Of a stretch of 64,000 nt of DNA, positions 8,807 to 17,303 are shown in pieces. Each line of letters opens with the position of its first letter. The first letter of the stretch is position 1. The notes below the pieces were generated by a model. That model was not told the origin of the DNA and did no database searches. It saw only the letters and a program-made list of their open reading frames with translations. This DNA is from Gaiellasilicea sp963789355. GTDB taxonomy: Bacteria; Actinomycetota; Thermoleophilia; Gaiellales; Gaiellaceae. The stretch lies in assembly GCA_963789355.1 (NCBI GenBank), contig CAWBKK010000005.1:62001-126000 (forward strand). The letters are read 5' to 3'. The translations under genes and the position numbers were made by a program.

Positions 8807-9267
8807 TACGTGTCTCCCTCCAGATGGTGGCGGAGCTGGTCGGCCAGCTCGGCGGCGCTCGTGCCGTCTCGGGCAGCCAGGAAGATCGTGTCGTCCCCGG
8901 CGATGCAGCCCGCGACCTCAGGGAGCGCGACGTCGTCGAACGCGATCGCGACCGCGTTCGCGCACGCAGGAGGCGTCCGCAGCACGACGATGCTGCCGGC
9001 GGGCTCGAGGGAGACGACCCAGCGCCGCAGCGCCGTCGTCAGCTCGCCGAGCCGGTCGAGATCGGCGGCGCCGGGATGGGCGTAGACGAGCCTGCCGCTC
9101 TCGCCGCGGACCTTGACGAGGCCAAGTTGCGCGATGTCCCGCGAGACGGTCGCCTGGACGGCGTCGAGACCCTCGTCGCGAAGCGCCTCCACGACGTCGC
9201 TCTGGGTCGAGAGCTCGCGCTCGCCGACCAGCCGGAGGATCGCTCCCTGGCGTTCGAACTTGTTCAC
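8806..9267 (-). CDS. argR: Arginine repressor ArgR
   Basis: A 153-residue regulator. The N-terminal winged helix reads ERQGAILRLVGERELSTQSD and VQATVSRDIAQLGLVKV, the classic ArgR DNA-binding domain. The C-terminal oligomerisation and arginine-binding domain contains GCIAGDDTIFLAA, where the paired Asp residues bind arginine. GTG 9267 overlaps the argD stop as GTGA. Located inside the operon it should control, it probably binds the boxes between argC and carA. Confidence 0.95.
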   Translation of the reverse strand: MNKFERQGAILRLVGERELSTQSDVVEALRDEGLDAVQATVSRDIAQLGLVKVRGESGRLVYAHPGAADLDRLGELTTALRRWVVSLEPAGSIVVLRTPPACANAVAIAFDDVALPEVAGCIAGDDTIFLAARDGTSAAELADQLRHHLEGDT

Positions 9268-10403
9268 GTCAGCACCTCCTCGAGCAGGGACAGGCCGGCC
9301 GCGACCTCGTCGGCGGTGATCGTCAGCGGGGGCGTCACGCGCAGGACGGAGTCGCCCGCGGTGCCGACGAGGAGTCCCGCCTCGAGCGCCGCGGCAACGA
9401 CCGAACCGGCGGGACGGTCGAGCTCGGCACCGAGCATCAGCCCCCGCCCGCGGACTCCATACACGCCCGGGAGCGCGGAGAGCCCGGATGCGAGCGTCGC
9501 GCCCTGCGTGCCGACCGAGGCGAGCAACGGCTCGTCCAGCGTCTCGACGACGGCGCAGGCGGCGGCGCAAACGACCGGGTTGCCGCCGAAGGTGCTCCCG
9601 TGATCACCCGGCTCGAAGCCTTCGGGCGCGCTGTCGGCGACGAGCAGCGCGCCGATCGGAAGTCCACCGGCGAGCCCCTTGGCGAGCGTGACCGCGTCGG
9701 GTCTGACGCCGAGCTGCTCCCAGGCGAAGAAACTGCCGGTGCGGCCCGCGCCACACTGGATCTCGTCGAAGATCAGCATCGCGCCGTGCTCGTCGGCCAG
9801 CGCGCGGGCGGCCGCGAGGAAGTCGGCGTTCGCGGGATGAATCCCGCCCTCACCCTGCACCGGCTCGATCAGGATCGCGCCCGTGTCGGGCCCGACCACG
9901 GCCGCGAGCGAGTCGGCGTCGTTCAGCTCCGCGAACCGCACCGCCGGCGCCAGCGGCTCGAACGCCGCACGCTTCCCGGGCTGGCCAGTCGCGGCGAGCG
10001 CGCCGTGCGTCCGGCCGTGGAAGGAGCCCTCGAGCGCGACGACGACGGGCTTCCCCGTCGCCTTCCGCGCCCACTTCAGCGCCGCCTCGATCGCCTCCGC
10101 GCCGGAGTTGCAGAAGAACGCCCGCGCGCCGCCGAAACGGTCGGACAGCAGCTCGGCGAGGCGGAGCATCGGCTCGGTCGAGTAGAGGTTGGAGGTGTGC
10201 CAGAGCGCGTCGAGCTGGCGGTGCGCGGCGGCGACCGGTGCCGGATGGCAGTGGCCCAGCGAGACGACCGCGATCCCTGCGAGCAGGTCGAGATACCGCT
10301 TGCCGTCCGCGTCCGTCAGCCACACGCCCTCACCGGAGACGAAGGTGACGTCGTGGCGCGCGTACGCCGGCAGCAGCGAAGCCGTCGAGAGCAGCGATGT
10401 CAC
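9264..10403 (-). CDS. argD: Acetylornithine aminotransferase
   Basis: A 379-residue class III PLP aminotransferase. It shows the substrate-entry pattern DADGKRYLDLLAGIAV, the cofactor region NSGAEAIEAALKWAR, the Asp of IFDEIQCGAGRTG, and the PLP lysine in TLAKGLAGGLPIGA. Size and motifs are standard for ArgD, which converts N-acetylglutamate semialdehyde to N-acetylornithine. GTG 10403 overlaps the argB stop by four bases, giving a chain of coupled genes. Confidence 0.95.
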   Translation of the reverse strand: MTSLLSTASLLPAYARHDVTFVSGEGVWLTDADGKRYLDLLAGIAVVSLGHCHPAPVAAAHRQLDALWHTSNLYSTEPMLRLAELLSDRFGGARAFFCNSGAEAIEAALKWARKATGKPVVVALEGSFHGRTHGALAATGQPGKRAAFEPLAPAVRFAELNDADSLAAVVGPDTGAILIEPVQGEGGIHPANADFLAAARALADEHGAMLIFDEIQCGAGRTGSFFAWEQLGVRPDAVTLAKGLAGGLPIGALLVADSAPEGFEPGDHGSTFGGNPVVCAAACAVVETLDEPLLASVGTQGATLASGLSALPGVYGVRGRGLMLGAELDRPAGSVVAAALEAGLLVGTAGDSVLRVTPPLTITADEVAAGLSLLEEVLT

Positions 10404-11065
10404 GCGACCACCGCCGTCGCGCCGATCATCGCGTCCACGCCGCCCCGCGTCGCCAGGACGGCCGCGTGCAGCTTCGGCACGATCCCGCCGCCCAGCTCTC
10501 CGGCCGCGAGCAGCCGCTCGGCCTCGCCGACCCGGATCGTCGAGGCGACCGCGCCGCCGAGCAGGAGGCCCGGCACGTCGGTGACGAAGAGAAGCTTGTC
10601 CGCGCCGAGGCCGACCGCGAGCGCCGCCGCAGCCTCGTCGGCGTTGACGTTCAGCGGCCCGGCGGCGAGCGGCGCGACGACCGGGATCAGCCCGGCGACC
10701 AGCGCGTCCTCGATCGCCGCGGGCGACGACGGCAGCGGTGAGCCGACGTGGCCGAGCTCGGCAATGCGCACGGCCTCGAGGCCGATCTCGTCGCCGAAGA
10801 GCGGCACTGCGCGGGGCCCGATCGCCGCACAGACGTCCGCGTTGACCACGGCCAGGGAATCGCGCACCACAGCCAGCGCCGCCGCGCTCGTCACCCGCCG
10901 ACCGTCGACGAAGCGCACCTCGAGCCCCGCACGCTCGAGCTCGGCCGAGATCTGCGGCCCGGCGCCGTGGACGACGCACACGTCGTGTCGCTGCGCCAGC
11001 GCGAGCGTCAGGGTTGCCGCCTCGCTCGCAACCGCCCCGCCGACCTTGAGGACGATGCGGGTCAC
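10400..11065 (-). CDS. argB: Acetylglutamate kinase, short form
   Basis: An amino-acid kinase of 221 residues. The ATP and substrate loops are visible: VLKVGGAVA at the N-terminus, VVHGAGPQI, and PLNVNADEAAAALA. It ends with GGIVPKLHAAVLATRGGVDA. Most ArgB proteins have about 260-300 residues; this one lacks the long N-terminal extension linked to arginine inhibition in hexameric forms and has a reduced core. It sits in the expected place between argJ and argD, so function is likely. GTG 11065 overlaps the argJ stop. Confidence 0.9.
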   Translation of the reverse strand: MTRIVLKVGGAVASEAATLTLALAQRHDVCVVHGAGPQISAELERAGLEVRFVDGRRVTSAAALAVVRDSLAVVNADVCAAIGPRAVPLFGDEIGLEAVRIAELGHVGSPLPSSPAAIEDALVAGLIPVVAPLAAGPLNVNADEAAAALAVGLGADKLLFVTDVPGLLLGGAVASTIRVGEAERLLAAGELGGGIVPKLHAAVLATRGGVDAMIGATAVVA

Positions 11066-12226
11066 GTTCGGTAGTCCGCGTTGATGCGGACGTAGTCGTA
11101 GGAGAGGTCGCTCGTCAGGTAGCTCGCGGTGCCGTCGCCGAGGCCGAGGTCGAGCTCGATCCGGCAGCTGCCGTTCGAGACGTCCGGCTCGACGCCGAGT
11201 GGAACGCCGCGCTCGAGCACCATCGTGCCGTTGTAGGAAAGGGTGATCTTCGCCGCGTCGACGGCCGCGAAGCCGCCGTTGTGCGGCGCCGAGCCCGCAG
11301 CGGCCAGCACCCTCCCCCAATTCGCGTCGTGCCCGAAGAGGGCGGTCTTGACGAGCGGCGAGGTGGCGATCCGAGACGCGATCGCGCGCGCCTGCTTGCC
11401 GTCGACGGCACCGCTGACCTCGATCTCGGCGAGCACGGTTGCGCCCTCTCCGTCGGCGACGATCTGCTCCGCGAGCTGCTCGCAGACCCGGCCGAGCGCG
11501 AGCGCGAAGGCGGTGTCGGACGCCGGCGTCCGCTCGATCCCGCTGGCGCCGTTCGCGAGCAGGCAGACGGCGTCGTTCGTCGAGCACTCGCCGTCGACCG
11601 AGATCGAGTTGAAGCTGCGCGCCACGGCCGGCCGGAGGAAGTCGATCGCCTCGCCGGGCTCGAGCGGGTAGTCGGTGGTGACGACCGCGAGCATCGTCGC
11701 GAGCTGCGGGTGGATCATGCCCGAACCCTTCGCCATCCCGCCGACCGTGAAGCCGTCGAGCGAGACGGACGCCTCCTTGGTCTTCGTGTCGGTGGTGAGG
11801 ATCGCCTCCGCTGCGTCAGGCCCGCCCTCGGCGGAGAGCCCGGGCACCGCGTCGCGGAGGCCGCCGAGCACCTTCTCGAGCGGGAGCAGCGCGCCGATCA
11901 CGCCGGTCGAGAGGATCAGCACCTCCTCGGCGTAGAGGTCGAGCAACCGCCCGGCCTCGGCGGCCGTCGCGAGCGCGTCGAGCTCGCCGCGCTCGCCGGT
12001 GGCGGCGTTCGCGACGCCAGAGTTGATCACGATCGCCTGTGGCTCGCTCGTCGCGAGGTGCTCCTTGGAGACGACGACCGGAGCCGCGAGGACCTGGTTG
12101 ACGGTGAACATCGCCGTTCCCGACCGCGGGGACGGTCGAGCGGACGACGGCAAGGTCGAGCCCCTTGCGCCGGATCCCCGCGTGGACACCGGAGGCGGCG
12201 AAGCCCTTCGCGGCGGTGACGCTCAT
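11062..12226 (-). CDS. argJ: Ornithine acetyltransferase/glutamate N-acetyltransferase, apparent frameshift
   Basis: ArgJ recycles the acetyl group from N-acetylornithine to glutamate. The autocleavage region is present (QLATMLAVVTTD, with the Thr nucleophile), as are the C-terminal motifs GHDANWGRVLAA and DYVRINADYRT. The N-terminus, MSVTAAKGFAASGVHAG from ATG 12226, lies in one frame. The rest, from GTAMFTVNQVLAAPV onward, lies in another frame shifted by one base. The switch falls near 12115-12140, in a GC-rich run. An undisturbed gene would begin at 12226 and overlap argC as ATGA, so this is probably one gene with a 1-base insertion, either real or an assembly error. Confidence 0.85.
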
Positions 12227-13203
12227 ACCAAGACTCCGGTGAGCCGCAGCCCGGCCGTCTCGAGCAGGCCCAGCGCGAGGTTCGCGTTCTGCACGGCCTG
12301 GCCGGCAGCGCCCTTGCCGAGATTGTCGAGCGCGCAGACGACGATCCCCGTCCCGGTCGAGCGGTCGGTGAAGACACCGATCTCGGCCCCGTCCGTGCCC
12401 TGGACGCGCGAGAGCTCCGGCGCGATTCCCTCAGGCAGCACCGACACTGCCGGCGACGTCGCGTACGCCGCCTCGAGCGCGTGACGGAGATCGGCAGTCG
12501 GCGTCACGTAACAGGTCGCGAGCAGGCCGCGCTTGACCGGGAGCAGGTGCGGAACGAAGCAGACGGGGAAGCCGAGCGCCTGCGCGATCTCGGGCGCGTG
12601 CTGGTGCGAGCCGACCTTGTACGGGGAGACGTTCTCGAGCACGGAGGTCGCGTGCGAGGACGCCGTCAGCGTCCGCCCCGCTCCCGAGACGCCCGACTTC
12701 GCATCGACGACGATCCCCTGCGGCTCGATCGCGTCGACGAGCGGCGCGAGCGCGAGCAGCACCGCGGTCGCGTAGCAGCCGGGGTTCGCGATCAGCTGCC
12801 TCTCGGGCGGGAAGAGCTCCGGGATCGCGTAGCTCCAGCCGCCGAGCGAGCCGGGGTCCGGGTGGTCGAAGCCGTACCAGGCCGGATAGAGCGAGGCGTC
12901 GGTGAGCCTGTGCGCTCCGGAGAGGTCGACGACAACGGCGTCGGCGGGCGGCTCGAGCGCGGCCGCCCGCTGGTGTCCGAGGCAGCAGAAGACGAGCTCT
13001 GCAGCGGCCGCGAGCGCCTCGTCGTTCGGGACGAACGCGGGCAGCGAGCCGTTCAGCCGCGGGTCGAGCACGCTTGCAGGCGAGCCCGCGAGCGAGTCCG
13101 AGCCGAGCGCGACGAGCTCGAGCTCGGGATGGGCGAGGACGCGGTCGAGCGTCTCCTGGCCGGAGTAGCCCGAGGCGCCGAGAATCGAGGTCGCGATCGC
13201 CAT
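12223..13203 (-). CDS. argC: N-acetyl-gamma-glutamyl-phosphate reductase
   Basis: A 326-residue dehydrogenase with the N-terminal NADP fold ILGASGYSGQE, the catalytic Cys in IANPGCYATA, KSGVSGAGR, and the SHQHAPEI region with its conserved His. It makes N-acetylglutamate semialdehyde. ATG 13203 (MAIATS) was chosen; ATG 13218 would add five residues but lies inside the putative ArgR box. It is the first gene of the minus-strand arg operon. Its stop overlaps the start of argJ. With only 38 bp to carA the transcript is likely leaderless or nearly so. Confidence 0.94.
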   Translation of the reverse strand: MAIATSILGASGYSGQETLDRVLAHPELELVALGSDSLAGSPASVLDPRLNGSLPAFVPNDEALAAAAELVFCCLGHQRAAALEPPADAVVVDLSGAHRLTDASLYPAWYGFDHPDPGSLGGWSYAIPELFPPERQLIANPGCYATAVLLALAPLVDAIEPQGIVVDAKSGVSGAGRTLTASSHATSVLENVSPYKVGSHQHAPEIAQALGFPVCFVPHLLPVKRGLLATCYVTPTADLRHALEAAYATSPAVSVLPEGIAPELSRVQGTDGAEIGVFTDRSTGTGIVVCALDNLGKGAAGQAVQNANLALGLLETAGLRLTGVLV

Positions 13204-13204
13204 G

Positions 13205-13237
13205 TGCGTATTATGCATGAACTGTGAGTAGTATGCA
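13205..13237. promoter_or_regulatory. Pair of ARG-box-like operators between argC and carA
   Basis: Two related 13-bp imperfect palindromes: TGCGTATTATGCA (13205-13217, 10 of 13 positions symmetric) and TGAGTAGTATGCA (13225-13237). Their centres are 20 bp apart, the spacing of tandem ArgR boxes in other bacteria. They occupy almost the whole 38-bp gap between the two divergent start codons, and they are AT-rich against a GC-rich background. The regulator gene, argR, lies in the operon on the left. Confidence 0.75.
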
Positions 13238-13241
13238 GGTC

Positions 13242-14312
13242 ATGAACGCGCACTTCGTGCTCGAGGACGGCACCGCCTTCCCCGGACGCTCCGTCGGCGC
13301 ACCCGGAATCGCGGCGGGCGAGGCCTGCTTCACCACGGCTTCGGCCGGGTACGAGCAGGCCGTCACCGACCCGAGCTACGCGCGGCAGGTGCTCACCTTC
13401 GCCTCCCCGCTCGTCGGCAACTACGGCGTCGACGACGCCCTGCTCGAATCGGCCCGGGTCTGGACTGAGGGCGTCGTGATGCGCCGCGCCCGCCCGGCGT
13501 GGTCGGGCTGGCTCGCTGCGCAAGGCGTCGTCGCGCTGGAGGAGGTCGACACACGCGCGCTCGTCCGGCGCCTGCGCGAGAACGGCGCCATGCGCTGCGC
13601 CCTCGGCACGGCGCCGCCGGCCGAGCTGCACGCTCGCGCGCTCGCGCAGCCTCACCTCGACTGGCCCCGGATGCTCGAGGAGCCCGACCTCGCCTCGCCT
13701 CCGCCCGCGCTCGAGACGTGCGTGAGCGAGCCGTTCACCGTCGGCGCCGGCCCCCGTGTCGTCGTCCTCGACCTGGGCTGCAAGCGCTCGATCGTGCGGC
13801 GTCTCGCTGAAGCGGGCGTCGAGGCGGTCGTCGTTCCCGGAACCTGGGACGCCGCCGCCGTGCTCGAGCTCGACCCCGCCGCGGTGCTCGTCGGCAACGG
13901 GCCCGGCGACCCCGCCCAGCTCGACGGGCCGGTCGAGACCGTCCGCGAGCTGCTCGGCCAGGTGCCGCTCTACGGCATCTGTCTCGGCCATCAACTCGTC
14001 GGGCTCGCGCTCGGACTGGAGACGTTCAAGCTCCCGTTCGGCCACCGCGGCGCCAACCACCCCGTCCGCGTCACCGGTACGAAGCGGGTGCTCGTCACGG
14101 CCCAGAACCACGGCTTCGCGGTTGAACCGGGTGATCCCGCCGAGGTCAGCCACGTCTCGCTCAACGACGGCACCGTCGAAGGGCTTCGCGGCGACGGCTT
14201 CGAGACGCTCCAGTTCCACCCCGAGGCCGCGCCCGGCCCCCACGACGCCGTCCCCTTCTTCGACCGGATCGCAGACGCTTGCCGAAACGTACGGATCTCC
14301 GCAGCGTCCTGA
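13242..14312 (+). CDS. carA: Carbamoyl-phosphate synthase small subunit
   Basis: A 356-residue glutamine amidotransferase subunit that supplies ammonia to CarB. The N-terminus FVLEDGTAFPGRSVG is typical. The class I amidotransferase triad is visible: Cys in YGICLGHQLVG, and His and Glu in QFHPEA. ATG 13242 is the third possible start (GTG 13224 and ATG 13233 lie upstream, inside the ARG boxes) and gives the normal family N-terminus. It overlaps carB by 34 bases. Divergent from argC and probably under ArgR. Confidence 0.94.
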   Translation: MNAHFVLEDGTAFPGRSVGAPGIAAGEACFTTASAGYEQAVTDPSYARQVLTFASPLVGNYGVDDALLESARVWTEGVVMRRARPAWSGWLAAQGVVALEEVDTRALVRRLRENGAMRCALGTAPPAELHARALAQPHLDWPRMLEEPDLASPPPALETCVSEPFTVGAGPRVVVLDLGCKRSIVRRLAEAGVEAVVVPGTWDAAAVLELDPAAVLVGNGPGDPAQLDGPVETVRELLGQVPLYGICLGHQLVGLALGLETFKLPFGHRGANHPVRVTGTKRVLVTAQNHGFAVEPGDPAEVSHVSLNDGTVEGLRGDGFETLQFHPEAAPGPHDAVPFFDRIADACRNVRISAAS

Positions 14313-15742
14313 TCGTCGGCTCGGGGCCGATCCGGATCGGCCAGGGCTGTGAGTTCGACTACGCCGGCGTCCAGGCGTGCCGCGCGCTGCGCGCCGAGGG
14401 CTACCGCGTCGTCCTCGCGAACTCGAACCCCGCGACGATCATGACCGACCCCGAGTGGGCCGACGCGACCTACCTCGAGCCGCTCGACGCACCGACGCTC
14501 GCCGAGATCATCGGCCGCGAGCAGCCGGACGCGCTCCTCCCCACCCTCGGCGGCCAGACGGCGCTGAACCTCGCCGTCGAGCTGGCGGAGAGCGGGGTGC
14601 TGGCCGAGCACGGCGTCGAGCTGATCGGGGCCGACCTGCATGCGATCCGCACGGCCGAGGACCGGTCGCTCTTTCGCACCGCGATGGCGGCGGCCGGGCT
14701 CCCCGTGCCGGCAAGCGTCGTCGTCACCTCGCTCGAGCAGCTGGAGGAGTGCCCCGTGCCCGCCGTCGTGCGCCCGGCCTTCACGCTCGGCGGGCGGGGC
14801 GGCGGGATTGCGCGGACGCGGGCGGAACTGCGCGCGCGCATCGAGCACGGGCTCGCCGCGAGCCCGATCGGCCAGGTGCTCGTCGAGCGCTCGCTCGAGG
14901 GCTGGCAGGAGTTCGAGCTCGAGGTCGTCGTCGACACGGCGGGCAACTGCATCGTCGTCTGCTCGATCGAGAACCTCGACCCGGTCGGCGTCCATACCGG
15001 CGACTCCTGGACGGTGGCGCCGCAGCAGACGCTCCCGGACGGAGAGCTGCAGCGGCTCCGCGACGCCTCCTTCGCGTGCGCCCGCGCGGTCGGCGTCGCG
15101 ACCGGCGGCGCCAACGTCCAGTTCGCCTATCAGCCGCGGACACGCGAGCTGCAGCTGATCGAGATGAACCCGCGCGTCTCGCGGTCGTCCGCCCTCGCGT
15201 CGAAGGCGACGGGCTTCCCGATCGCGAAGCTCGCTGCGCTGCTCGCGGTCGGCTACACCCTCGACGAGCTCCCGAACGACATCACCGGCGTCTCCAGCGC
15301 GGCCTTCGAGCCGGCGCTCGACTACGTCGCGGTCAAGGCGCCGCGCTTCGACTTCGCGAAGTTCCCCGGCAACCCGCGCGAGCTCGGAACGGAGATGCGC
15401 GCGGTCGGCGAGGCGCTCGGGATCGGGCGGACGTTCCCCGAGGCGCTGCTGAAGGCGCTCGAAGGCGTCGAGGCGGGCGACGCGCTGCCGGAGATCCCGG
15501 GCCTGCATCCGTACTTCGCGGACGAGCTCGCGTCGATCGACGCCGCCGAGCAGGAGCTCGCTCGCCACCGGCGACGTGGCCGCGGCGAAGCGCTTCGGCC
15601 TCCCGGACCCGAGGATCGCGCGCGTGTTGGGCATCGCGGAGGCGGAGGTGCGGGCGCGCCGTGGTCTTCCCGGCAGGCTCGCCGTCGATTCGTGCGCGGG
15701 CGAGTTCGAGGCCCGGACGCCGTACTACTACCTCGCCCATGA
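14279..15742 (+). CDS. carB: Carbamoyl-phosphate synthase large subunit, N-terminal half
   Basis: This frame encodes the carboxyphosphate domain: SVLIVGSGPIRIGQGCEFDY, NPATIMTDPEWAD, LPTLGGQTALNLA, FTLGGRGGG and EMNPRVSRSSALASKATG, then about 50 residues of the oligomerisation domain. TTG start inside carA. After codons AEQELA (about 15565) the frame turns into Arg-rich nonsense and stops at 15742, while the true continuation, ATGDVAAAKRFGLPD, lies in the next frame. A tandem CTCG duplication at 15557-15564 explains the shift: removing four bases restores ELATGDVAAAKRFG. Either a frameshift mutation or sequencing error, or a genuinely split CarB. Confidence 0.88.
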   Translation: MPKRTDLRSVLIVGSGPIRIGQGCEFDYAGVQACRALRAEGYRVVLANSNPATIMTDPEWADATYLEPLDAPTLAEIIGREQPDALLPTLGGQTALNLAVELAESGVLAEHGVELIGADLHAIRTAEDRSLFRTAMAAAGLPVPASVVVTSLEQLEECPVPAVVRPAFTLGGRGGGIARTRAELRARIEHGLAASPIGQVLVERSLEGWQEFELEVVVDTAGNCIVVCSIENLDPVGVHTGDSWTVAPQQTLPDGELQRLRDASFACARAVGVATGGANVQFAYQPRTRELQLIEMNPRVSRSSALASKATGFPIAKLAALLAVGYTLDELPNDITGVSSAAFEPALDYVAVKAPRFDFAKFPGNPRELGTEMRAVGEALGIGRTFPEALLKALEGVEAGDALPEIPGLHPYFADELASIDAAEQELARHRRRGRGEALRPPGPEDRARVGHRGGGGAGAPWSSRQARRRFVRGRVRGPDAVLLPRP

Positions 15743-16916
15743 GCAGGGCGACGGAGACGAGACCGCCCCGGGCGCGATCGTCGTGCTCGGGTCGGGGACG
15801 AACAGGATCGGCCAGGGGATCGAGTTCGACTACTGCTGCGTCCGGGCGGCGCAGGCGTTCCGCCGCCTCGGCCACGAGGTCGTGCTCGTCAACTCGAACC
15901 CCGAGACCGTCTCGACCGACTACGACACCTGCGACCGCCTCTACCTCGAGCCGGTCACGCTCGAGCACGTCCTCGACGTCGTGGCCCTCGAACAGCCGAT
16001 CGGGGTCGTCGTCTCGCTCGGCGGCCAGACGCCGCTCGCGCTCGCAGCCGGCCTCGCCGGGGCGGGCGTACCGCTGCTCGGCGACCCGCTCGGCGCGATC
16101 GACCTCGCCGAGGATCGCGGCCGCTTCGGCGCCCTGCTCGCGGAGCTCGGCCTGCGGGCGCCCGCCTGGATACACGCTCAGACGACGGCGGAGGCTCGCG
16201 CCTTCGCGGAGGAGATCGGGTATCCGGTCCTCGTCCGGCCCTCGTACGTCCTCGGCGGCCGGGGGATGCGCGTCGCCCGCAACGCGGAGGAGCTCGAGCT
16301 CGATGCGCCCGCGCTCGTCGATCGGTTTCTCGAAGGGGCGCTCGAGCTCGACGTGGACGTTCTCTGCGACGGCGACGACGGCTGGGTCGCCGCGATCGTC
16401 GAGCACGTCGAGCGGGCGGGCGTCCACTCCGGCGACTCGGCCTGCGTGCTCCCGGCGCCGACGGTGGGCGAGCGGATCGAGCTGGAGCTCAGGGAGCTCG
16501 CGTCGACGCTCGTCCGCGGCCTCTGCGCGCGCGGACTGCTGAACCTGCAGCTCGCGCTCCATGAAGGCGAGCTCTTCGTGCTCGAGGCGAACCCGCGCGC
16601 GTCGCGGACGGTGCCGTTCGTGTCGAAGGCGACGGGGATCCCGCTCGTCGACCACGCGTGCCGCCTGCTCCTGGGCGAGTCGCTCGCCGAGCTCGACTTG
16701 CCCGAGCGCGCGGTGCCGACGCGAGCCTGGGCGAAGGAGGCGATCTTCCCGTCGGAGCGCTTCAGCGGCGCTGCCGACCGCGGCGTCGAGATGCGCTCGA
16801 CCGGCGAGGTGATGGCGAGCGGCGCGACCCCCGCCGCCGCCTATCGCCGCGCGCTCCAGGCCGCGGGGCGAGCGCGTCCGGTGACCGGCGCGGGCACGCC
16901 GCTGCAGGTCAGCTAG
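15576..16916 (+). CDS. carB: Carbamoyl-phosphate synthase large subunit, C-terminal half lacking the MGS domain
   Basis: Continues carB in the +1 frame; a GTG at 15576 could serve as an independent start. The second ATP-grasp domain is complete: VLGSGTNRIGQGIEFDYCCV, NPETVSTDYDTCDRLY, VSLGGQTPLALA, RPSYVLGGRGM, GVHSGDSACVLPAP and EANPRASRTVPFVSKATG. It ends soon after EMRSTGEVMASG, whereas standard CarB continues about 130 residues into the methylglyoxal-synthase-like allosteric domain that binds UMP and ornithine. The stop at 16916 overlaps a convergent cupin gene. The loss of this domain does not depend on the frameshift upstream. Confidence 0.88.
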   Translation: MAAAKRFGLPDPRIARVLGIAEAEVRARRGLPGRLAVDSCAGEFEARTPYYYLAHEQGDGDETAPGAIVVLGSGTNRIGQGIEFDYCCVRAAQAFRRLGHEVVLVNSNPETVSTDYDTCDRLYLEPVTLEHVLDVVALEQPIGVVVSLGGQTPLALAAGLAGAGVPLLGDPLGAIDLAEDRGRFGALLAELGLRAPAWIHAQTTAEARAFAEEIGYPVLVRPSYVLGGRGMRVARNAEELELDAPALVDRFLEGALELDVDVLCDGDDGWVAAIVEHVERAGVHSGDSACVLPAPTVGERIELELRELASTLVRGLCARGLLNLQLALHEGELFVLEANPRASRTVPFVSKATGIPLVDHACRLLLGESLAELDLPERAVPTRAWAKEAIFPSERFSGAADRGVEMRSTGEVMASGATPAAAYRRALQAAGRARPVTGAGTPLQVS

Positions 16917-17280
16917 CCGGCCACGGGGGCGGCGCCTGCTCGAGCGTCTCGAGCCCCGCCCAGTCGTCGCGGTGCGGCGTCCAGGCTTCGATCACCGCGG
17001 CGCCGGCCGCTCCGACTCGCACCTCGTGAGGAACGCCACCCGGAATCTCCCACGTCCCGCCCGGACCGACCTCCCGCTCCTCCCCGCCGACCTGGAACGT
17101 CAACGATCCCGAGACGCACACGCCGATCTGCTCGTGCTGGTGGCTGTGCTCGGGCACGACGCTCGACGGGTCGAGCTCGATGAACGCCATCGTCATCCCG
17201 CTGCCGCCGACGACGCGGGCCGCGACGCCGTCCCAGATCCGCAGCCGGGCGATCTCGGCGAGGTCGGCGAACGCGCTCAC
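16909..17280 (-). CDS. Small cupin-domain protein
   Basis: A 123-residue single-domain cupin. The first metal motif is PEHSHQHEQIGVCVSG (His-x-His-x-x-Glu) and the second motif reads PGGTWEIPGGVPHEVRV. Such proteins may be metal-dependent isomerases, dioxygenases or ligand sensors; nothing here fixes the function. GTG start at 17280 and convergent with carB, overlapping it by eight bases. It stands alone on this strand. Confidence 0.85.
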   Translation of the reverse strand: MSAFADLAEIARLRIWDGVAARVVGGSGMTMAFIELDPSSVVPEHSHQHEQIGVCVSGSLTFQVGGEEREVGPGGTWEIPGGVPHEVRVGAAGAAVIEAWTPHRDDWAGLETLEQAPPPWPAS

Positions 17281-17303
17281 GGCCAGATCCTAGTATCCGT
17301 GCC

